64,000 nt of DNA from Verrucosispora sioxanthis (GCF_010560025.1 NZ_SAIY01000001.1:806001-870000), one strand, 5' to 3'; counted from the stretch's first letter, positions 38,644 to 48,995 are shown. Notes: generated by a model from the sequence alone, not told the origin. Program-made: numbers and translations.

Positions 38644-39264
38644 TCAGGCGGCCAGCGCGGCCCGCAGATAGCGCAGGTCGGCCGGGCCGTTCCAGCGGTA
38701 CGCGGACAGCCCGGCCGCCCGGGCGCCACTTATCGCCCGATCCTCGTCGTCGACGAAGAGCACCCGGGCCGGCGGCGTGTCCAGCGCCGCACAGGCGGCC
38801 TGGAAGTACTCGGGTGCCGGCTTGTGCACCCCGATGACCGAGGAGTTGACCACCACGTCCAGCTCGCCGATCAGGTCGAGCGCGGCCAGGTCGGCGTCGA
38901 GCAGGTCGGTGGCGTTCGTGCCGAGCCCGACCCGGATGCCGGCGGATCTCGCCTCGCGGACGAACGCGAGCACCTCCGGGTCGACCTCACCGCGATAGCG
39001 CTGCCACTGGGCCACCGCCGCCCGCGCCCGCCCGGCGTCACCGACCGACGGGGTGAGCGCGTCGGCCACGCTCGTCATCCAGTCGGCGTGGCTGACCTGG
39101 CCGGTGAGCACCGGTTGCAGCCGCCCCCACTGCATGGCGATCTCGCCGAGCACACCGGCGGAGAGGCCGTACTCCCGCTCGACGGCGGCGGCGACCGCCG
39201 GATCCCAGCGCCGCAGCACACCGTCGAAGTCCACCAGGAGCGCCGTCGCGCGTTCCCGAGCCAC
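38644..39264 (-). CDS. HAD family hydrolase
   Basis: 206 residues with HAD motif I LLVDFDGVLRRWD, a helical cap, motif II-like LGTNATD, and motif IV VLFVDDEDRAISGARAAGLSAYRW. It is a small-molecule phosphatase-type HAD with unknown substrate. The GTG at 39264 overlaps the TAG stop of smc by one base, so it is translated as the distal gene of the smc unit. Confidence 0.88.
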   Translation of the reverse strand: MARERATALLVDFDGVLRRWDPAVAAAVEREYGLSAGVLGEIAMQWGRLQPVLTGQVSHADWMTSVADALTPSVGDAGRARAAVAQWQRYRGEVDPEVLAFVREARSAGIRVGLGTNATDLLDADLAALDLIGELDVVVNSSVIGVHKPAPEYFQAACAALDTPPARVLFVDDEDRAISGARAAGLSAYRWNGPADLRYLRAALAA

Positions 39265-42200
39265 TACCCGTTCTCCTCGCCGCGGCCCTGCCGCTCGTCA
39301 TCCCCGTCGGCCCGGTTGAGCCGTTGACTGATCACCTGGGTGACCCCGCCGCGCATCGTCACACCGTAGAGCGCGTCGGCGATCTCCATGGTCCGCTTCT
39401 GGTGCGTGATGACCATCAGCTGGCTCTTCTCCCGTAGCTGCGCCAGCAGGGTGATCAGCCGGCCCAGGTTCACGTCGTCGAGGGCCGCCTCCACCTCGTC
39501 CATGATGTAGAACGGGCTCGGCCGGGCCCGGAAGATCGCCACCAGCATCGCGACCGCGGTCAGCGACCGCTCGCCGCCGGAGAGCAGCGACAGTCGTTTG
39601 ATCTTCTTGCCCGGCGGGCGGGCCTCGACCTCGACGCCGGTGGTCAGCAGGTCGTCCGGGTCGGTGAGGATCAACCGGCCCTCGCCACCGGGGAACAACA
39701 CGGTGAAGACCTGCTCGAACTCTCGCGCGGTGTCGGCGAAGGCGCTGGCGAAGACCTCGAGGATCCGGTCGTCGACGTCCTTGACCACGGTGAGCAGGTC
39801 CCGTCGGGTCGCCTTGAGGTCCTCCAACTGCTCGGAGAGGAACTTGTACCGCTCCTCCAGCGCCGCGAACTCCTCGAGGGCGAGTGGGTTGACCTTGCCC
39901 AGCAGGGCCAGTTCCCGTTCCGCCTTGGCGGCCCGCTTCTCCTGCACCGGGCGTTCGTAGCGGACCGGTTCGGGAACCGGCAGCTCATCCCGCTCGGCGG
40001 CGGCCACCTCGGCCTCGGTGGGCGGCACCAGCTGACTCGGGCCGTACTCGGCGACCAGGGTCTCCACCGTCAGGCCGAAGTCCTCGGCGGCCTTGGCCTC
40101 CAACTGCTCGATGCGCAGCCGTTGCTCGGCGCGGGCGACCTCGTCCCGGTGCACCTGGCTGGTCAGCCGTTCCAGTTCCGCACCGAACCGTTTCGCGGCG
40201 GCCCGCACCTCCTGCAGCTCCGCCTCGCGGGTGGCCCGTTCCCGCGCCACCGCGTCGCGGTGCTCCTCGGCCCGGGCGATGCTGCTGGTCAGCTGGGTCA
40301 ACGCCGTCCGCGCGCCACCGGCCACCGCGCGGGCGATGGCGGCGCCCCGGGTCCGCGCCGCGCGTCGGGCCGCCGCCCGCTCCCGGGCCGCCCGTTCGGC
40401 ACCGGCCTGCCGGCGCAGCGAATCGGCCCGCCCGGCGATGGAGGCGACCCGCTCCTCGGCGGTACGCACCGCGAGTCGGACCTCCATCTCGTTCTGCCGG
40501 GCCTGCGGCACCATGGCGGCGAACTGGTCGCGTTCCTCGGTGGAGGGTTCCGCGTCGATCGGGGTCGCCTCCGCCAACCGCAGCCGCTCCTCCAGCTCGG
40601 CCAGGGTGGTCAGATCCCGCTCTCGGGCCGCCTCGGCGCGCGCTCGGGACTCGCCGAGGCGATCGGTCTCCGCCTTCGCCGACCGCGCGGCGGCACCCAG
40701 CTCGGCCAGCCGTCGTGCCGCGGCGTTGCGGTGGCTCTCGGCCTCCCGTTTGGCCGCTGCGGCGTGCTGCACCGCCTCCTTGGCGGTGGCCACCTCGGCG
40801 CGTGCCTCGACCAGCTGTTCGCGCAGATCGGCGCTGGTCCGCTCGGCCGCCAGCCGACTGGCCCGGGCCTCCTCGACGGCCGCCTGGACCTCGATGTAGC
40901 TGGGCGCCTTGGCCGACCCGCCGGCCGCCGCGTACGCGCCGACGACGTCACCCTCCCGGGTGACCGCCCGTAGTTCGGGATTGCCGGTGACCACCTCGGC
41001 GGCGGCCGACAGGTCCGCCACCAGCACCACGTCCCGCAGTGCCCGGTGCACCGCGGGCCGGATCTGGTCGTCGCAGTCGACCAGGTCGGGTGCCCAGTGG
41101 GCGCCGTCGGGCAGTTTCGGGCGCAACGCGTCGGCCGAACCGGACATCCCCGGCCCGGCGGGGCTGCCGACGAGCAGCCCGGCACGTCCGGCGTCGGAGA
41201 TCTTCAGTAGGCGCATCGCCTCGACGGCCTCGTCGACGCCGGTCACCGCGACCGCGTCGGCCAGCCCACCGAGCGCCGCGGCGAGCGCCGCCTCGTGGCC
41301 CGGCGCCACCGAGAGCAGCCCGGCGAGGCCGCCCAGCAGACCGGGCACCTGGTCGGCGCGGGCCAAGAGGGCGCCGGCACCGTCCTTGCGGCGCAGGCCG
41401 AGGGCGAGCGCCTCCTCCCGCGCCTTCCAGGTCGCGGCGTCCTTCTCCGCTGCCCGCTCCGCGTCCGACAGCGACCGGACCGTGGCCTGTGCCTGCTCCT
41501 GGGCGGCGACGGCCTCCGCGTGCCGGGCGTCCAGGTCGGCGTTGTCGCGGTCGGCCTCGGTGGACTGCTCGGCGACCGCGTCCAGCTCGGCCTGGGCCCG
41601 CTCGGCGCGGGCCATCGCGTCGGTGTGCGCGGCGGCGAGCCGCTCGATCTCCTCGCCGGCGCTGGTGGTGCGCGCCCGGGCGGAGTTCACCTGTCCGGTC
41701 AGCCGGGCCAGGCCCTCCCGCCGGTCGGCGATCGCCTTCGCCGCAGCGACGAGTTCCCGCTCGGCGGCGGCGAGCTGCCGCTCCAACTCCTGGCGGTGCT
41801 CGACCGCCTCGGCGAGCCGGACCTGGTCGTCGGTGAGCGCCGCGCGCAGTTCCTCCTCCTGCTCGCGGACCCGCTCGGCCTCGGCCTCCAGCTGTTCCGG
41901 GTCCCGCCCCGGGCGCTCGTCGTCCGGCGTGGCGGTCAGATGCCGCAGTCGTTCGACGGCGAGCTGCTCGATCGAGCGGAACCGTTCCTGCAAGGCGGAG
42001 AGCTTGTACCAGGTGTCCTGGGCGGCGGCCAGCAGCGGGGCGTCGGAGGCCAACGCCTCCTCCAGTTCGCCCAGGCGGGACTGCACCTCGGCGTGCTCGG
42101 CCTCGACCTGCTCGCGTCGCTGCCGGAGCGCGGTCTCGTCCGCGATCTCCTTGTCCAGCGTGGTCCGCAGGGTGGCCAGGTCATCGGCGAGCAACCGCAG

Positions 42201-42878
42201 CCGGGCGTCGCGCAGGTTGGCCTGGATGACGGCGGCCCGGCGGGCCACCTCGGCCTGCCGGCCGAGAGGTTTGAGCTGTCGGCGCAGTTCGGCGGTGAGG
42301 TCGGTGAGCCGGTTCAGGTTGGTCTGCATCGCGTCGAGCTTGCGCAGCGCCTTTTCCTTGCGCTTGCGGTGCTTGAGGACGCCGGCCGCCTCCTCGATGA
42401 ACGCCCGCCGGTCCTCCGGCTTGGCGTGCAGCATCCCGTCGAGCCGGCCCTGCCCGACGATGATGTGCATCTCGCGGCCGATGCCGGAGTCGGACAGCAG
42501 TTCCTGGATGTCGAGCAGCCGGCACGAGTCGCCGTTGATCTCGTATTCGCTCTCGCCGGAGCGGAACATCCGGCGAGTGATGGAGACCTCGGTGTACTCG
42601 ATCGGCAGGGCACCGTCGGTGTTGTCGATGGTGAGGGTCACCTCGGCCCGGCCCAGCGGGGCCCGCCCGGCGGTACCGGCGAAGATGACGTCCTCCATCT
42701 TGCCGCCGCGCAACGCCTTGGCGCCCTGCTCGCCGAGTACCCAGGCGATGGCGTCGACGACGTTGGACTTGCCCGAGCCGTTCGGGCCCACCACGCAGGT
42801 GATGCCCGGTTCCAGCTTGAGCGTCGTCGCGGAGGCGAAGGACTTGAAGCCCTTCACCGTCAGGCTCTTGAGATACAC
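39264..42878 (-). CDS. smc: chromosome segregation protein SMC
   Basis: ATPase of the bacterial condensin that organises the chromosome. The 1204-residue protein begins with the ATPase head (GFKSFASATTL, Walker A GPNGSGKSN, VGQGRLDGMLHAKPEDRR), then two long coiled-coil arms around a hinge (near VGSPAGPGMSGSADAL). The C-terminal head ends LSLLSGGERSLTAVAMLVAI with Walker B FYIMDEVEAALDD. The GTG at 42878 (VYLKSLTVKGF) matches the family start. Intact over 3.6 kb despite frameshifts elsewhere in the window. Confidence 0.97.
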   Translation of the reverse strand: MYLKSLTVKGFKSFASATTLKLEPGITCVVGPNGSGKSNVVDAIAWVLGEQGAKALRGGKMEDVIFAGTAGRAPLGRAEVTLTIDNTDGALPIEYTEVSITRRMFRSGESEYEINGDSCRLLDIQELLSDSGIGREMHIIVGQGRLDGMLHAKPEDRRAFIEEAAGVLKHRKRKEKALRKLDAMQTNLNRLTDLTAELRRQLKPLGRQAEVARRAAVIQANLRDARLRLLADDLATLRTTLDKEIADETALRQRREQVEAEHAEVQSRLGELEEALASDAPLLAAAQDTWYKLSALQERFRSIEQLAVERLRHLTATPDDERPGRDPEQLEAEAERVREQEEELRAALTDDQVRLAEAVEHRQELERQLAAAERELVAAAKAIADRREGLARLTGQVNSARARTTSAGEEIERLAAAHTDAMARAERAQAELDAVAEQSTEADRDNADLDARHAEAVAAQEQAQATVRSLSDAERAAEKDAATWKAREEALALGLRRKDGAGALLARADQVPGLLGGLAGLLSVAPGHEAALAAALGGLADAVAVTGVDEAVEAMRLLKISDAGRAGLLVGSPAGPGMSGSADALRPKLPDGAHWAPDLVDCDDQIRPAVHRALRDVVLVADLSAAAEVVTGNPELRAVTREGDVVGAYAAAGGSAKAPSYIEVQAAVEEARASRLAAERTSADLREQLVEARAEVATAKEAVQHAAAAKREAESHRNAAARRLAELGAAARSAKAETDRLGESRARAEAARERDLTTLAELEERLRLAEATPIDAEPSTEERDQFAAMVPQARQNEMEVRLAVRTAEERVASIAGRADSLRRQAGAERAARERAAARRAARTRGAAIARAVAGGARTALTQLTSSIARAEEHRDAVARERATREAELQEVRAAAKRFGAELERLTSQVHRDEVARAEQRLRIEQLEAKAAEDFGLTVETLVAEYGPSQLVPPTEAEVAAAERDELPVPEPVRYERPVQEKRAAKAERELALLGKVNPLALEEFAALEERYKFLSEQLEDLKATRRDLLTVVKDVDDRILEVFASAFADTAREFEQVFTVLFPGGEGRLILTDPDDLLTTGVEVEARPPGKKIKRLSLLSGGERSLTAVAMLVAIFRARPSPFYIMDEVEAALDDVNLGRLITLLAQLREKSQLMVITHQKRTMEIADALYGVTMRGGVTQVISQRLNRADGDDERQGRGEENG

Positions 42879-43182
42879 CTTCTCGATCCTCGTCCGGTGG
42901 CCGCCGTACCGTCGCCCGGCTGCGCGGACCCTGGTAAACCCGCAGACTAACCCGGGACCGGGTGGAGCACGCCACGCGACCCGCCTGCCCGGCCGTCGGA
43001 CACCGGCCGGACCCGACTGCACACCCCGTGGCCGGGGGCGATCGAGCACGCACAGAGCTGCGCGCCGGCACAGGGTGTCGGCGCGCTAGGTGCGGTGGTG
43101 CTATTCAGTTGTGGCGACCGGTTGCGGCGGTCGCTCTCGTGCGACCAGGTGAGTTCGGCCGCTTGCGCGGCGACCAGGTGGA

Positions 43183-43377
43183 TCAGGTCAGCGCGGGCTC
43201 GGCCAGACGGAGCAGATCGTCCGCCTCCGCCGCAGCCGCCGCGAGCCGATCGTTCTCGGCGCGCAGCCGCGTGACCTCGAACTCCAGTGACTGAACCCTG
43301 GCACGCAGTCGGGTGACCTCGTCGAGCAGGCGCCGGTCGGGCGCCGCACCTACGTGGCCGTAGAGGGCCTTCGCCAT
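43183..43377 (-). CDS. small conserved coiled-coil protein upstream of smc
   Basis: 64 residues starting MAKALYGHVGAAPDRRLLDE, with a regular heptad helix (VTRLRARVQSLEFEVTRLRAENDRLAAA) and a polar end DDLLRLAEPALT. ATG at 43377 follows AAGGAG 5 nt upstream, a near-perfect ribosome site. The MAKxLxGHVG opening plus coiled coil is shared by short actinobacterial proteins of unknown function (recalled, not searched). It could form a dimeric coil that acts with another protein; nothing more is visible. Confidence 0.75.
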   Translation of the reverse strand: MAKALYGHVGAAPDRRLLDEVTRLRARVQSLEFEVTRLRAENDRLAAAAAEADDLLRLAEPALT

Positions 43378-43748
43378 TTTTACTCCTTGATGTGCGCTGC
43401 CGGAGAGGCCGGCCAACGCGCGCCCATGTGAACGCGACTACCATTCCCACAATTTCTGGGCATGACCGGGCGCGACTGGCGACAACACCATATTGAGCCG
43501 ACAGCCCCTGCTTCGTCAAGTTCTCGCAGGCCGTAGATCATCTAGGCGTCGGCCACACCCCTCGCGGGAGGCTGCCACCAGGCGCGGACACGCTCTGTCC
43601 GGACACCCCGACTCTACGCTGCGGAATCATCGAACACCTCACCCAGACGTACCGGCTCCTCTTAACTCTTCCTTAGCCAGATTGCCGCTGCTCAGACACA
43701 ACACGTAGCGTCACCCCGGCCCGTAACTGACCCGTGGAGGCGACAGGC
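43378..43748. other. intergenic region between small coiled-coil and CAP genes
   Basis: 371 bp with divergent genes on both sides and no supportable coding sequence. AT content rises at 43600-43690. It holds the CAP-gene promoter (43682-43711). Confidence 0.6.
43682..43711 (+). promoter_or_regulatory. candidate promoter of the CAP-domain gene
   Basis: TTGCCG (43682-43687), an 18-nt spacer and TAGCGT (43706-43711) form a housekeeping-type promoter. The predicted start near 43718 would give a leader of about 31 nt ending in the GGAGG before GTG 43749. Confidence 0.45.
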
Positions 43749-45057
43749 GTGCACGGCTGGAATGATCCGATCGACCCGGAGCGCATCCCGTGGCGAGCGG
43801 AACCGCCGACCGACGATCCGGCCTGGTTGACCGACCGGCCGGCGCCACGGTCGTCCTACCTGTTCGGCGACGATCCGGTGGAGCCGTCCGACGGGTGGTA
43901 CCGCGACCAGCCGACCGAGCAGTGGCGGTCCGACGCTGCCGAGCACCCGGTGACGGAGGCGTACCGGCAGGCGGAGCAGCCGTACCCGACAACGGAGCAG
44001 GACTGGTACGACGCCTCCGGCGCGCCGCACCAGCAGACCGGGCGGCACCACCGCGACGACGAGCCCACCGCCACCGACTGGCCCGCGCACCACGCCGCGC
44101 CGCAGGAGAGCGCGTACGCCTACGATGATCGGCCCGACTGGTACACCGATCAGGCCGTTGGGTACACCGACCGGGCCGGCGCGTACGCCGAACCGGTCGT
44201 AAGCCCGCACTACGGCCCGCCGCAGACCGGGCACCGGGAACTGGCCGGTGTCGACGAGCCGGCGCTGGAGCCGACCGCCGCGACCCGTCGGTCCCGCCGA
44301 CTGCCGCGCCCCTGGTGATGGGAGGTGCCGCCGCGGCCGCCACGCTCGTGGTGAGCATCGGCGTCGCCGCCCTCGCGCTACCCGGTGACGACGCCCCGAC
44401 CAACACGACGGCGGGCCAGGAACCGGTCGCCAGCGCCCCCGCCGCGCCGGAGGAGGATCCGGCGCTCACGCTCGACCTGCCCGAGAGCACCAGCCCGAGC
44501 GCCAGTCCCAGCCCCAGCGCCTCACCGAGCACCGCCACGGCAGCACCGTCACCGAGCCGGACCAGCCGGCCCAGGCCCGCGCCCTCGCGGAGCACGGCCC
44601 CTCCCGGCTCGGCACCGACCGCCAGGGCAGTCCGAGCCGGGCCGCCTCGACCAGCCCGTCGCCCTCCGACGGCGTCACCGCCGAGGCGGCCGAGGTGGTC
44701 AAGCTGGTCAACGCCGAACGGGCGAAGGCCGGCTGCGGCGCGCTGAGCATCGACGACAAGTTGATGACCGCGGCCCAGCGGCACAGCCAGGACCAGGCCG
44801 ACCACCAGAACATGTCGCACACCGGCAGCGACGGTAGCGATCCCGGCGACCGGATCGACCGGGTCGACTACGCCTGGCGTACCTATGGCGAGAACGTCGC
44901 GTGGAACCAGCGGACGCCCGCGGCGGTCATGGACGCCTGGATGAACAGCGACGGACACCGTGCCAACATCCTCAACTGCGCCTTCACCGAGATCGGCGTC
45001 GGCGTGGCGCGCAGCAACGGCCCGTACTGGACGCAGGTCTTCGCCGCACCGCGCTGA
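43749..45057 (+). pseudogene. CAP-domain protein with membrane anchor, broken by two frameshifts
   Basis: Three consecutive pieces in three frames. Part 1 (GTG 43749, GGAGG 8 nt upstream) is a hydrophilic, Asp/Tyr/Pro-rich cytoplasmic region ending at a stop at 44318. Part 2 has the membrane helix GAAAAATLVVSIGVAALAL and a Ser/Pro linker. Part 3 is a CAP/SCP domain: VKLVNAERAKAGCGALSIDD, AAQRHSQDQA, MSHTGSDG, TYGENVAWN, WMNSDGHRANIL and FTEIGVGVARSNGPYWTQVF. Adding one C at 44309-44312 and one near 44598-44601 restores 436 residues. Extracellular CAP domains have varied roles in bacteria. Confidence 0.8.
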
Positions 45058-45170
45058 GTCGGCCGCGAATCCTTGTCGGGTCCGTGCTCGTTTGACCGGG
45101 TGGGTACGCCGGGACCCGGCGTACCGGGCTCGGGCGGCCCGACGCCGCCCCGCGACCTGCGGAGCTGGCG

Positions 45171-46013
45171 ATGCGGTTCGGCCTGGGCGGGCGACCGGCC
45201 CGGTGGGTGCACCGCCGGGCGCTGCCGGCCGGCCTGACGTTCACACTGCTCCTCACGGCTGCCGCCTGCCGGCCTGACCTCACCCCGCCCGGGGCACCGA
45301 CCAGTTGGCCGACCACCTCGGCGCGGCACTGGCAGTGGCAGTGGCAGCTGGACGGGGTGCTCGATCCGGACGTCGAGGCGGACGTTTTCGTCCTCGACCC
45401 GGTCGACACCACCGCCGCGCAGACCAGCGAGCTACGTTCCCGGGACCGTCGGCTGGTTTGCCAGGTGCACATCGGTTCGGTGCACCCGACCGACCCCGAC
45501 GCCAGCCGCTACCCGGCTCGCGTCCGCGGCGCGACGACGGCGCGGACCGGGCGCGTCTGGCTCGACGTACGCCGGTGGGACGTCCTGCGGCCGGTGCTGG
45601 CCGACCGGTTCCGGCTCTGTCGTGGAAAGGGTTTCGGCGCGGTGGTGTTCGCCGACGCCGACGGCTACGACAAGCGCTCCGGCTTCGCGCTGGAGTTCGA
45701 CGACCAGTTGACGTTCAACCGTGAGGTCGCCGCGCTGGCCCGCTCGCTGGACCTCTCCCCCGGGCTGCTCAACAATCTGCCGCAGGTCGCCGCGCTGGCA
45801 CCGGACTTCGACTTCGCCGTCAACGAGGAGTGCGTACGGCTGGACCGGTGCGACAAGTTGCTGCCCTTCGCCGACGCCGGCAAACCGGTGTTCCACGTCG
45901 AGTACACCGGTGCCACCATCGACTTCTGTGTCACAAGCGTCGGCTACGGCTTCGCCTCGATCCGTAAGAACCGCTCCCTGGACGCCTGGCGCCTCCCCTG
46001 CCCGGCCCCCTGA
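45171..46013 (+). CDS. GH114/TM1410-like lipoprotein
   Basis: 280 residues with a lipoprotein-type signal (LTFTLLLTAAAC) and the GH114 (endo-alpha-1,4-polygalactosaminidase) layout: WQWQLDGVLDP, VFVLDPVDTTAAQ, WLDVRRWDVLRPVLADR, LCRGKGFGAVV and ADADGYDKRSGF. FDFAVNEECVRLDRC and GKPVFHVEYT follow. The usual EPDN stretch before DGY reads VFAD here and LKND reads LLNN, so residues conserved in active relatives are changed; it may have altered or no activity. ATG at 45171 has GGAG 7 nt upstream. Confidence 0.8.
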   Translation: MRFGLGGRPARWVHRRALPAGLTFTLLLTAAACRPDLTPPGAPTSWPTTSARHWQWQWQLDGVLDPDVEADVFVLDPVDTTAAQTSELRSRDRRLVCQVHIGSVHPTDPDASRYPARVRGATTARTGRVWLDVRRWDVLRPVLADRFRLCRGKGFGAVVFADADGYDKRSGFALEFDDQLTFNREVAALARSLDLSPGLLNNLPQVAALAPDFDFAVNEECVRLDRCDKLLPFADAGKPVFHVEYTGATIDFCVTSVGYGFASIRKNRSLDAWRLPCPAP

Positions 46014-46043
46014 CCACACGTCCGGCCCCGGCAGAGGGCGAGG

Positions 46044-46895
46044 TCAGCGGCGCGAGCGGGGGCGCGGTTGGCAGCGGGGGCAGCTGTACGACGAGCGGTT
46101 CATGAAGGCCTCGCGGCGGATCGGTGCGCCGCAGCGACGGCAGGGCTGCCCCTCGCGCCCGTACGCGTTCAACGATCGGTCGAAGTAGCCACTCTCGCCG
46201 TTGACGTTCACGTAGAGGGCGTCGAAGCTGGTGCCACCCGCGGTGATCGCCTCACCGAGGACGTCCCGCACGTGCGCGAGCAGCCGGTGGGCGGCCGGGC
46301 CGGTGAGCGCGTCGGTGGACCGGGTGCCGTGCAGCCCGGCCCGCCACAGCGCCTCGTCGGCGTAGATGTTGCCCACCCCGGAGATCAGGCTCTGGTCGAG
46401 CAGCGCCCGCTTGACCTCGGTACGCCGCCGACGCAGCGCGGCCACGAACTCCGCGTCGGAGAACTCCGGATCAAGCGGATCGCGGGCGATGTGGGCGATC
46501 TCCGCCGGCAGCGTGCCGCCGCCCTCGCTCACCGCCAGCCCGCCGAACGTGCGCTGGTCGACGAAGCGCAGCTCGGGGCCGCCGTCGTCGAAACGGAACC
46601 GGACCCGCAGGTGCGTCTCGTCGGGCGCCTCCGCCGGTTGCAGCAGCAGTTGCCCGGACATCCCGAGATGCCCGACGACGGCGTCCCCGCTGTCCAGCGG
46701 CAGCCAGAGATACTTCCCGCGTCGACGGACGTCGAGTACCTTCCGGCCGGCCAGCACGTCGGCGAAGTGCGCGCCGCCGGGCACGTGGCGACGGACCGCC
46801 CGGGGGTGGCGTACCTCCACCGAGTGGATCCGACGGCCGGTGACCCAGCGGGACAGGCCCTGCCGGACGGTCTCCACCTCCGGCAGCTCAGGCAT
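46044..46895 (-). CDS. mutM: formamidopyrimidine-DNA glycosylase MutM
   Basis: Removes 8-oxoguanine and Fapy lesions and nicks the strand. 283 residues; [14 protein letters not shown] gives the catalytic N-terminal Pro and Glu after Met removal. KYLWLPLD and [11 protein letters not shown] belong to the core, [17 protein letters not shown] is the H2TH region, and the zinc finger [15 protein letters not shown] closes the protein. The ATG at 46895 lies inside the end of rnc (8-nt overlap), so translation is coupled. Confidence 0.96.
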   Translation of the reverse strand: MPELPEVETVRQGLSRWVTGRRIHSVEVRHPRAVRRHVPGGAHFADVLAGRKVLDVRRRGKYLWLPLDSGDAVVGHLGMSGQLLLQPAEAPDETHLRVRFRFDDGGPELRFVDQRTFGGLAVSEGGGTLPAEIAHIARDPLDPEFSDAEFVAALRRRRTEVKRALLDQSLISGVGNIYADEALWRAGLHGTRSTDALTGPAAHRLLAHVRDVLGEAITAGGTSFDALYVNVNGESGYFDRSLNAYGREGQPCRRCGAPIRREAFMNRSSYSCPRCQPRPRSRR

Positions 46896-47742
46896 GGTGC
46901 GCCTGGGCCTCGACCTCGTCGACCAGCTCCCGCTGGCCGTCCACCGTCCCGTTGACCTGGCCGTCGACCGAGCCGTCGGCGGCCGTCCCGGCCTGGTCAG
47001 CGGTCTTCTCCACCTGCTCGGCGGCTTTCTCCGCCTGCTCGGTGAGGGTCCGCCACGCCGACTCCGCCGCCCGCTGCTCGGCTTCCTTCTTGCTCCGCCC
47101 GTCGGCACCGCCGTACCGGTTGCCGGCCACCACCACCCACGCGGTGAAGGTCTTCAGGTGGTCCGGCCCGGTCCCCTCGATCCGGTACTCCGGAACGCCG
47201 AGGCCGAGTGCGGCGGTGAGTTCCTGGAGGCTCGTCTTCCAGTCCAGCGCGGCACCCCGGCCGGCGGACTCGGCCATCAGCGGGTCGAACAACCGGTGGA
47301 TGACGATGGCGGCGGTGTCCAGGCCGTACTGGAGGTAGATCGCGCCGAGCAGCGCTTCGAGGGTGTCGGCGAGGATGCTGGCCTTGTCCCGACCGCCGGT
47401 GGTCTCCTCGCCCTTGCCGAGCAGCAGGTAGGGGCCGAGCCCGTCCGGGCCCAGGCCGCGCGCCACGTCGGCGAGCGCACGCATGTTGACCACGCTGGCG
47501 CGCAGCTTCGCCAGTTGGCCCTCCGGCAGGTCCGGATGGTTCTCGAAGAGCGCAGTCGTGATCACCACACCCAGCACCGAGTCGCCGAGGAACTCCAGCC
47601 GCTCGTTTGTGGGCAGGCCGCCGTTCTCGTACGCGTACGAACGGTGGGTCAGCGCGCGTTCCAGTAGCTCCGGGTCCAGCGAGACGCCGAAGGCGGCCTC
47701 CAGGTGGCCGATCTCGGGTCGCCGGCGCTTGTCGTTGCTCAT
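46888..47742 (-). CDS. rnc: ribonuclease III
   Basis: Double-strand-specific RNase for rRNA and mRNA processing. The 284-residue protein has the signature [32 protein letters not shown] and the dsRNA-binding domain ([34 protein letters not shown]). The last ~50 residues are an acidic Glu/Gln/Asp/Ala tail not needed for the fold. It overlaps the plsX stop by 4 nt and mutM by 8 nt. Confidence 0.96.
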   Translation of the reverse strand: MSNDKRRRPEIGHLEAAFGVSLDPELLERALTHRSYAYENGGLPTNERLEFLGDSVLGVVITTALFENHPDLPEGQLAKLRASVVNMRALADVARGLGPDGLGPYLLLGKGEETTGGRDKASILADTLEALLGAIYLQYGLDTAAIVIHRLFDPLMAESAGRGAALDWKTSLQELTAALGLGVPEYRIEGTGPDHLKTFTAWVVVAGNRYGGADGRSKKEAEQRAAESAWRTLTEQAEKAAEQVEKTADQAGTAADGSVDGQVNGTVDGQRELVDEVEAQAHHA

Positions 47743-48809
47743 GATGTGCGTACCTCGGTGTCGGTCGTGCGATCGGTGCGGTCCCCGCCGAGCAGCGCGG
47801 CGACCCGCTCGGTGGCGTCGCGCCGCCAGAGGTGGGCGGCCAGGGCGATGCCGGAGGCGATGTCGTCGGCGCGGGCGGCGCCGTGGCAGACGACGACGGT
47901 GCCGGCCACACCGAGCAGCGCGGCGGCCCGGGGCGCGCCGCCGCCGGGCGGGTTCCCGCCGGCCATGGCGTACGCGCCTTCGATGGCTTTGAGCAGCACG
48001 TTACCGGTGAATCCGTCGGTGACCACCACGTCGGCGCTGGTGCCGAGGCAGACGTCGTAGCCCTCGACGAGCCCGACGTAGCGGGCATCACCGGGCAGCG
48101 CCGCCGCGCCGAGCATGGGGTCGGTGAGCCGGCGAGCCCGGTCACCCTTGCCGGCTTCGGTGCCCACGGAGAGCAGCCCCACCCGGGGCGCGGTGATGCC
48201 GTAGGCGACCGAGGCGTAGGCGGCACCGAGGGCGGCGTTGCGGGCGAGGGTCGCCGGGCTCGGCTCCAACGAACCACCCACGTCGAGCAGGACGACGGTG
48301 CCGGAGACGGCGGGCAGCGCGGCGGCGAGGGCGGGGCGCCGCACATCGGGCCAGCGACCGAGGACGAGGGCGGCGGCGGTGACGGTCGCACCGGTGGACC
48401 CCGCGGAGACCAACGCGTCGGCGTAACCGGCACGAACGGCCGCCACGGCCGCCCGGACGGTGGTGTCGGCACGCGCCGCGCTGGGGTCGTCGGCCATGTC
48501 GACCACGGAGTGGGTCGGTCGGACCGTGATCCGGTCCCGTTGCGCCGGGTCCAGGGCGTCGATCAACGCGCCGGCGACCCGGGTCGGCCCGACGAGAAGC
48601 AGGTGCAGGTCCGGGTCGTCGCGCACCGCCCGCAGAGCGCCGTCCACCACGACGGCGGGAGCGTCGTCCCCGCCGAGGAGGTCAACGGCGATCCGTGCGA
48701 CGCCCGACTCCGTCTCGACGCCGACCGGCCTGGGCCGGCCGGCGTCGGCCGGAGTTGCGGACGACCGCCGGGGGGTGTGCGTCACCCGACCTGTGGTCGG
48801 GGACGTCAC
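47739..48809 (-). CDS. plsX: phosphate acyltransferase PlsX
   Basis: Converts acyl-ACP to acyl-phosphate for phospholipid synthesis. 356 residues: after a ~35-residue Arg/Pro-rich N-terminus comes [72 protein letters not shown] and [19 protein letters not shown]. The usual DxMGGD motif appears as DLLGGD. It lies between rpmF and rnc, the usual neighbourhood. The GTG at 48809 is the chosen start; GTG starts nearer the core are possible. Confidence 0.92.
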   Translation of the reverse strand: MTSPTTGRVTHTPRRSSATPADAGRPRPVGVETESGVARIAVDLLGGDDAPAVVVDGALRAVRDDPDLHLLLVGPTRVAGALIDALDPAQRDRITVRPTHSVVDMADDPSAARADTTVRAAVAAVRAGYADALVSAGSTGATVTAAALVLGRWPDVRRPALAAALPAVSGTVVLLDVGGSLEPSPATLARNAALGAAYASVAYGITAPRVGLLSVGTEAGKGDRARRLTDPMLGAAALPGDARYVGLVEGYDVCLGTSADVVVTDGFTGNVLLKAIEGAYAMAGGNPPGGGAPRAAALLGVAGTVVVCHGAARADDIASGIALAAHLWRRDATERVAALLGGDRTDRTTDTEVRTS

Positions 48810-48821
48810 GCGCCGTCCGGG

Positions 48822-48995
48822 TCAGACCTCAAGGACCTGGCGGCCGTTGTAGGTGCCGCAGACCGAGCAGGCGGCGTGCGGCAGCTTCGCGGACTTGCAC
48901 TGCGGGCAGGCGACGGTCGCGACCGCCGCGGCCTTCCAGTTCGCCCGGCGGGACCGGGTGTTGCTGCGCGACATCTTGCGCTTGGGGACGGCCAC
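48822..48995 (-). CDS. rpmF: 50S ribosomal protein L32
   Basis: 57 residues: AVPKRKMSRSNTRSRRANWK, then the zinc-ribbon cysteine pairs CPQC and CSVC. All four cysteines are present, so this is the zinc-binding form. GTG at 48995 follows GAGGAG. It sits directly downstream of the DUF177 gene (YceD/rpmF pair), as in most bacteria. Confidence 0.96.
   Translation of the reverse strand: MAVPKRKMSRSNTRSRRANWKAAAVATVACPQCKSAKLPHAACSVCGTYNGRQVLEV

Noticed and set aside
40909..43089. Long + strand open frame of 726 codons opposite smc
   Set aside because: Antisense shadow of a high-GC gene: Ser/Arg/Ala-rich, no motif, and smc is unambiguous on the other strand.
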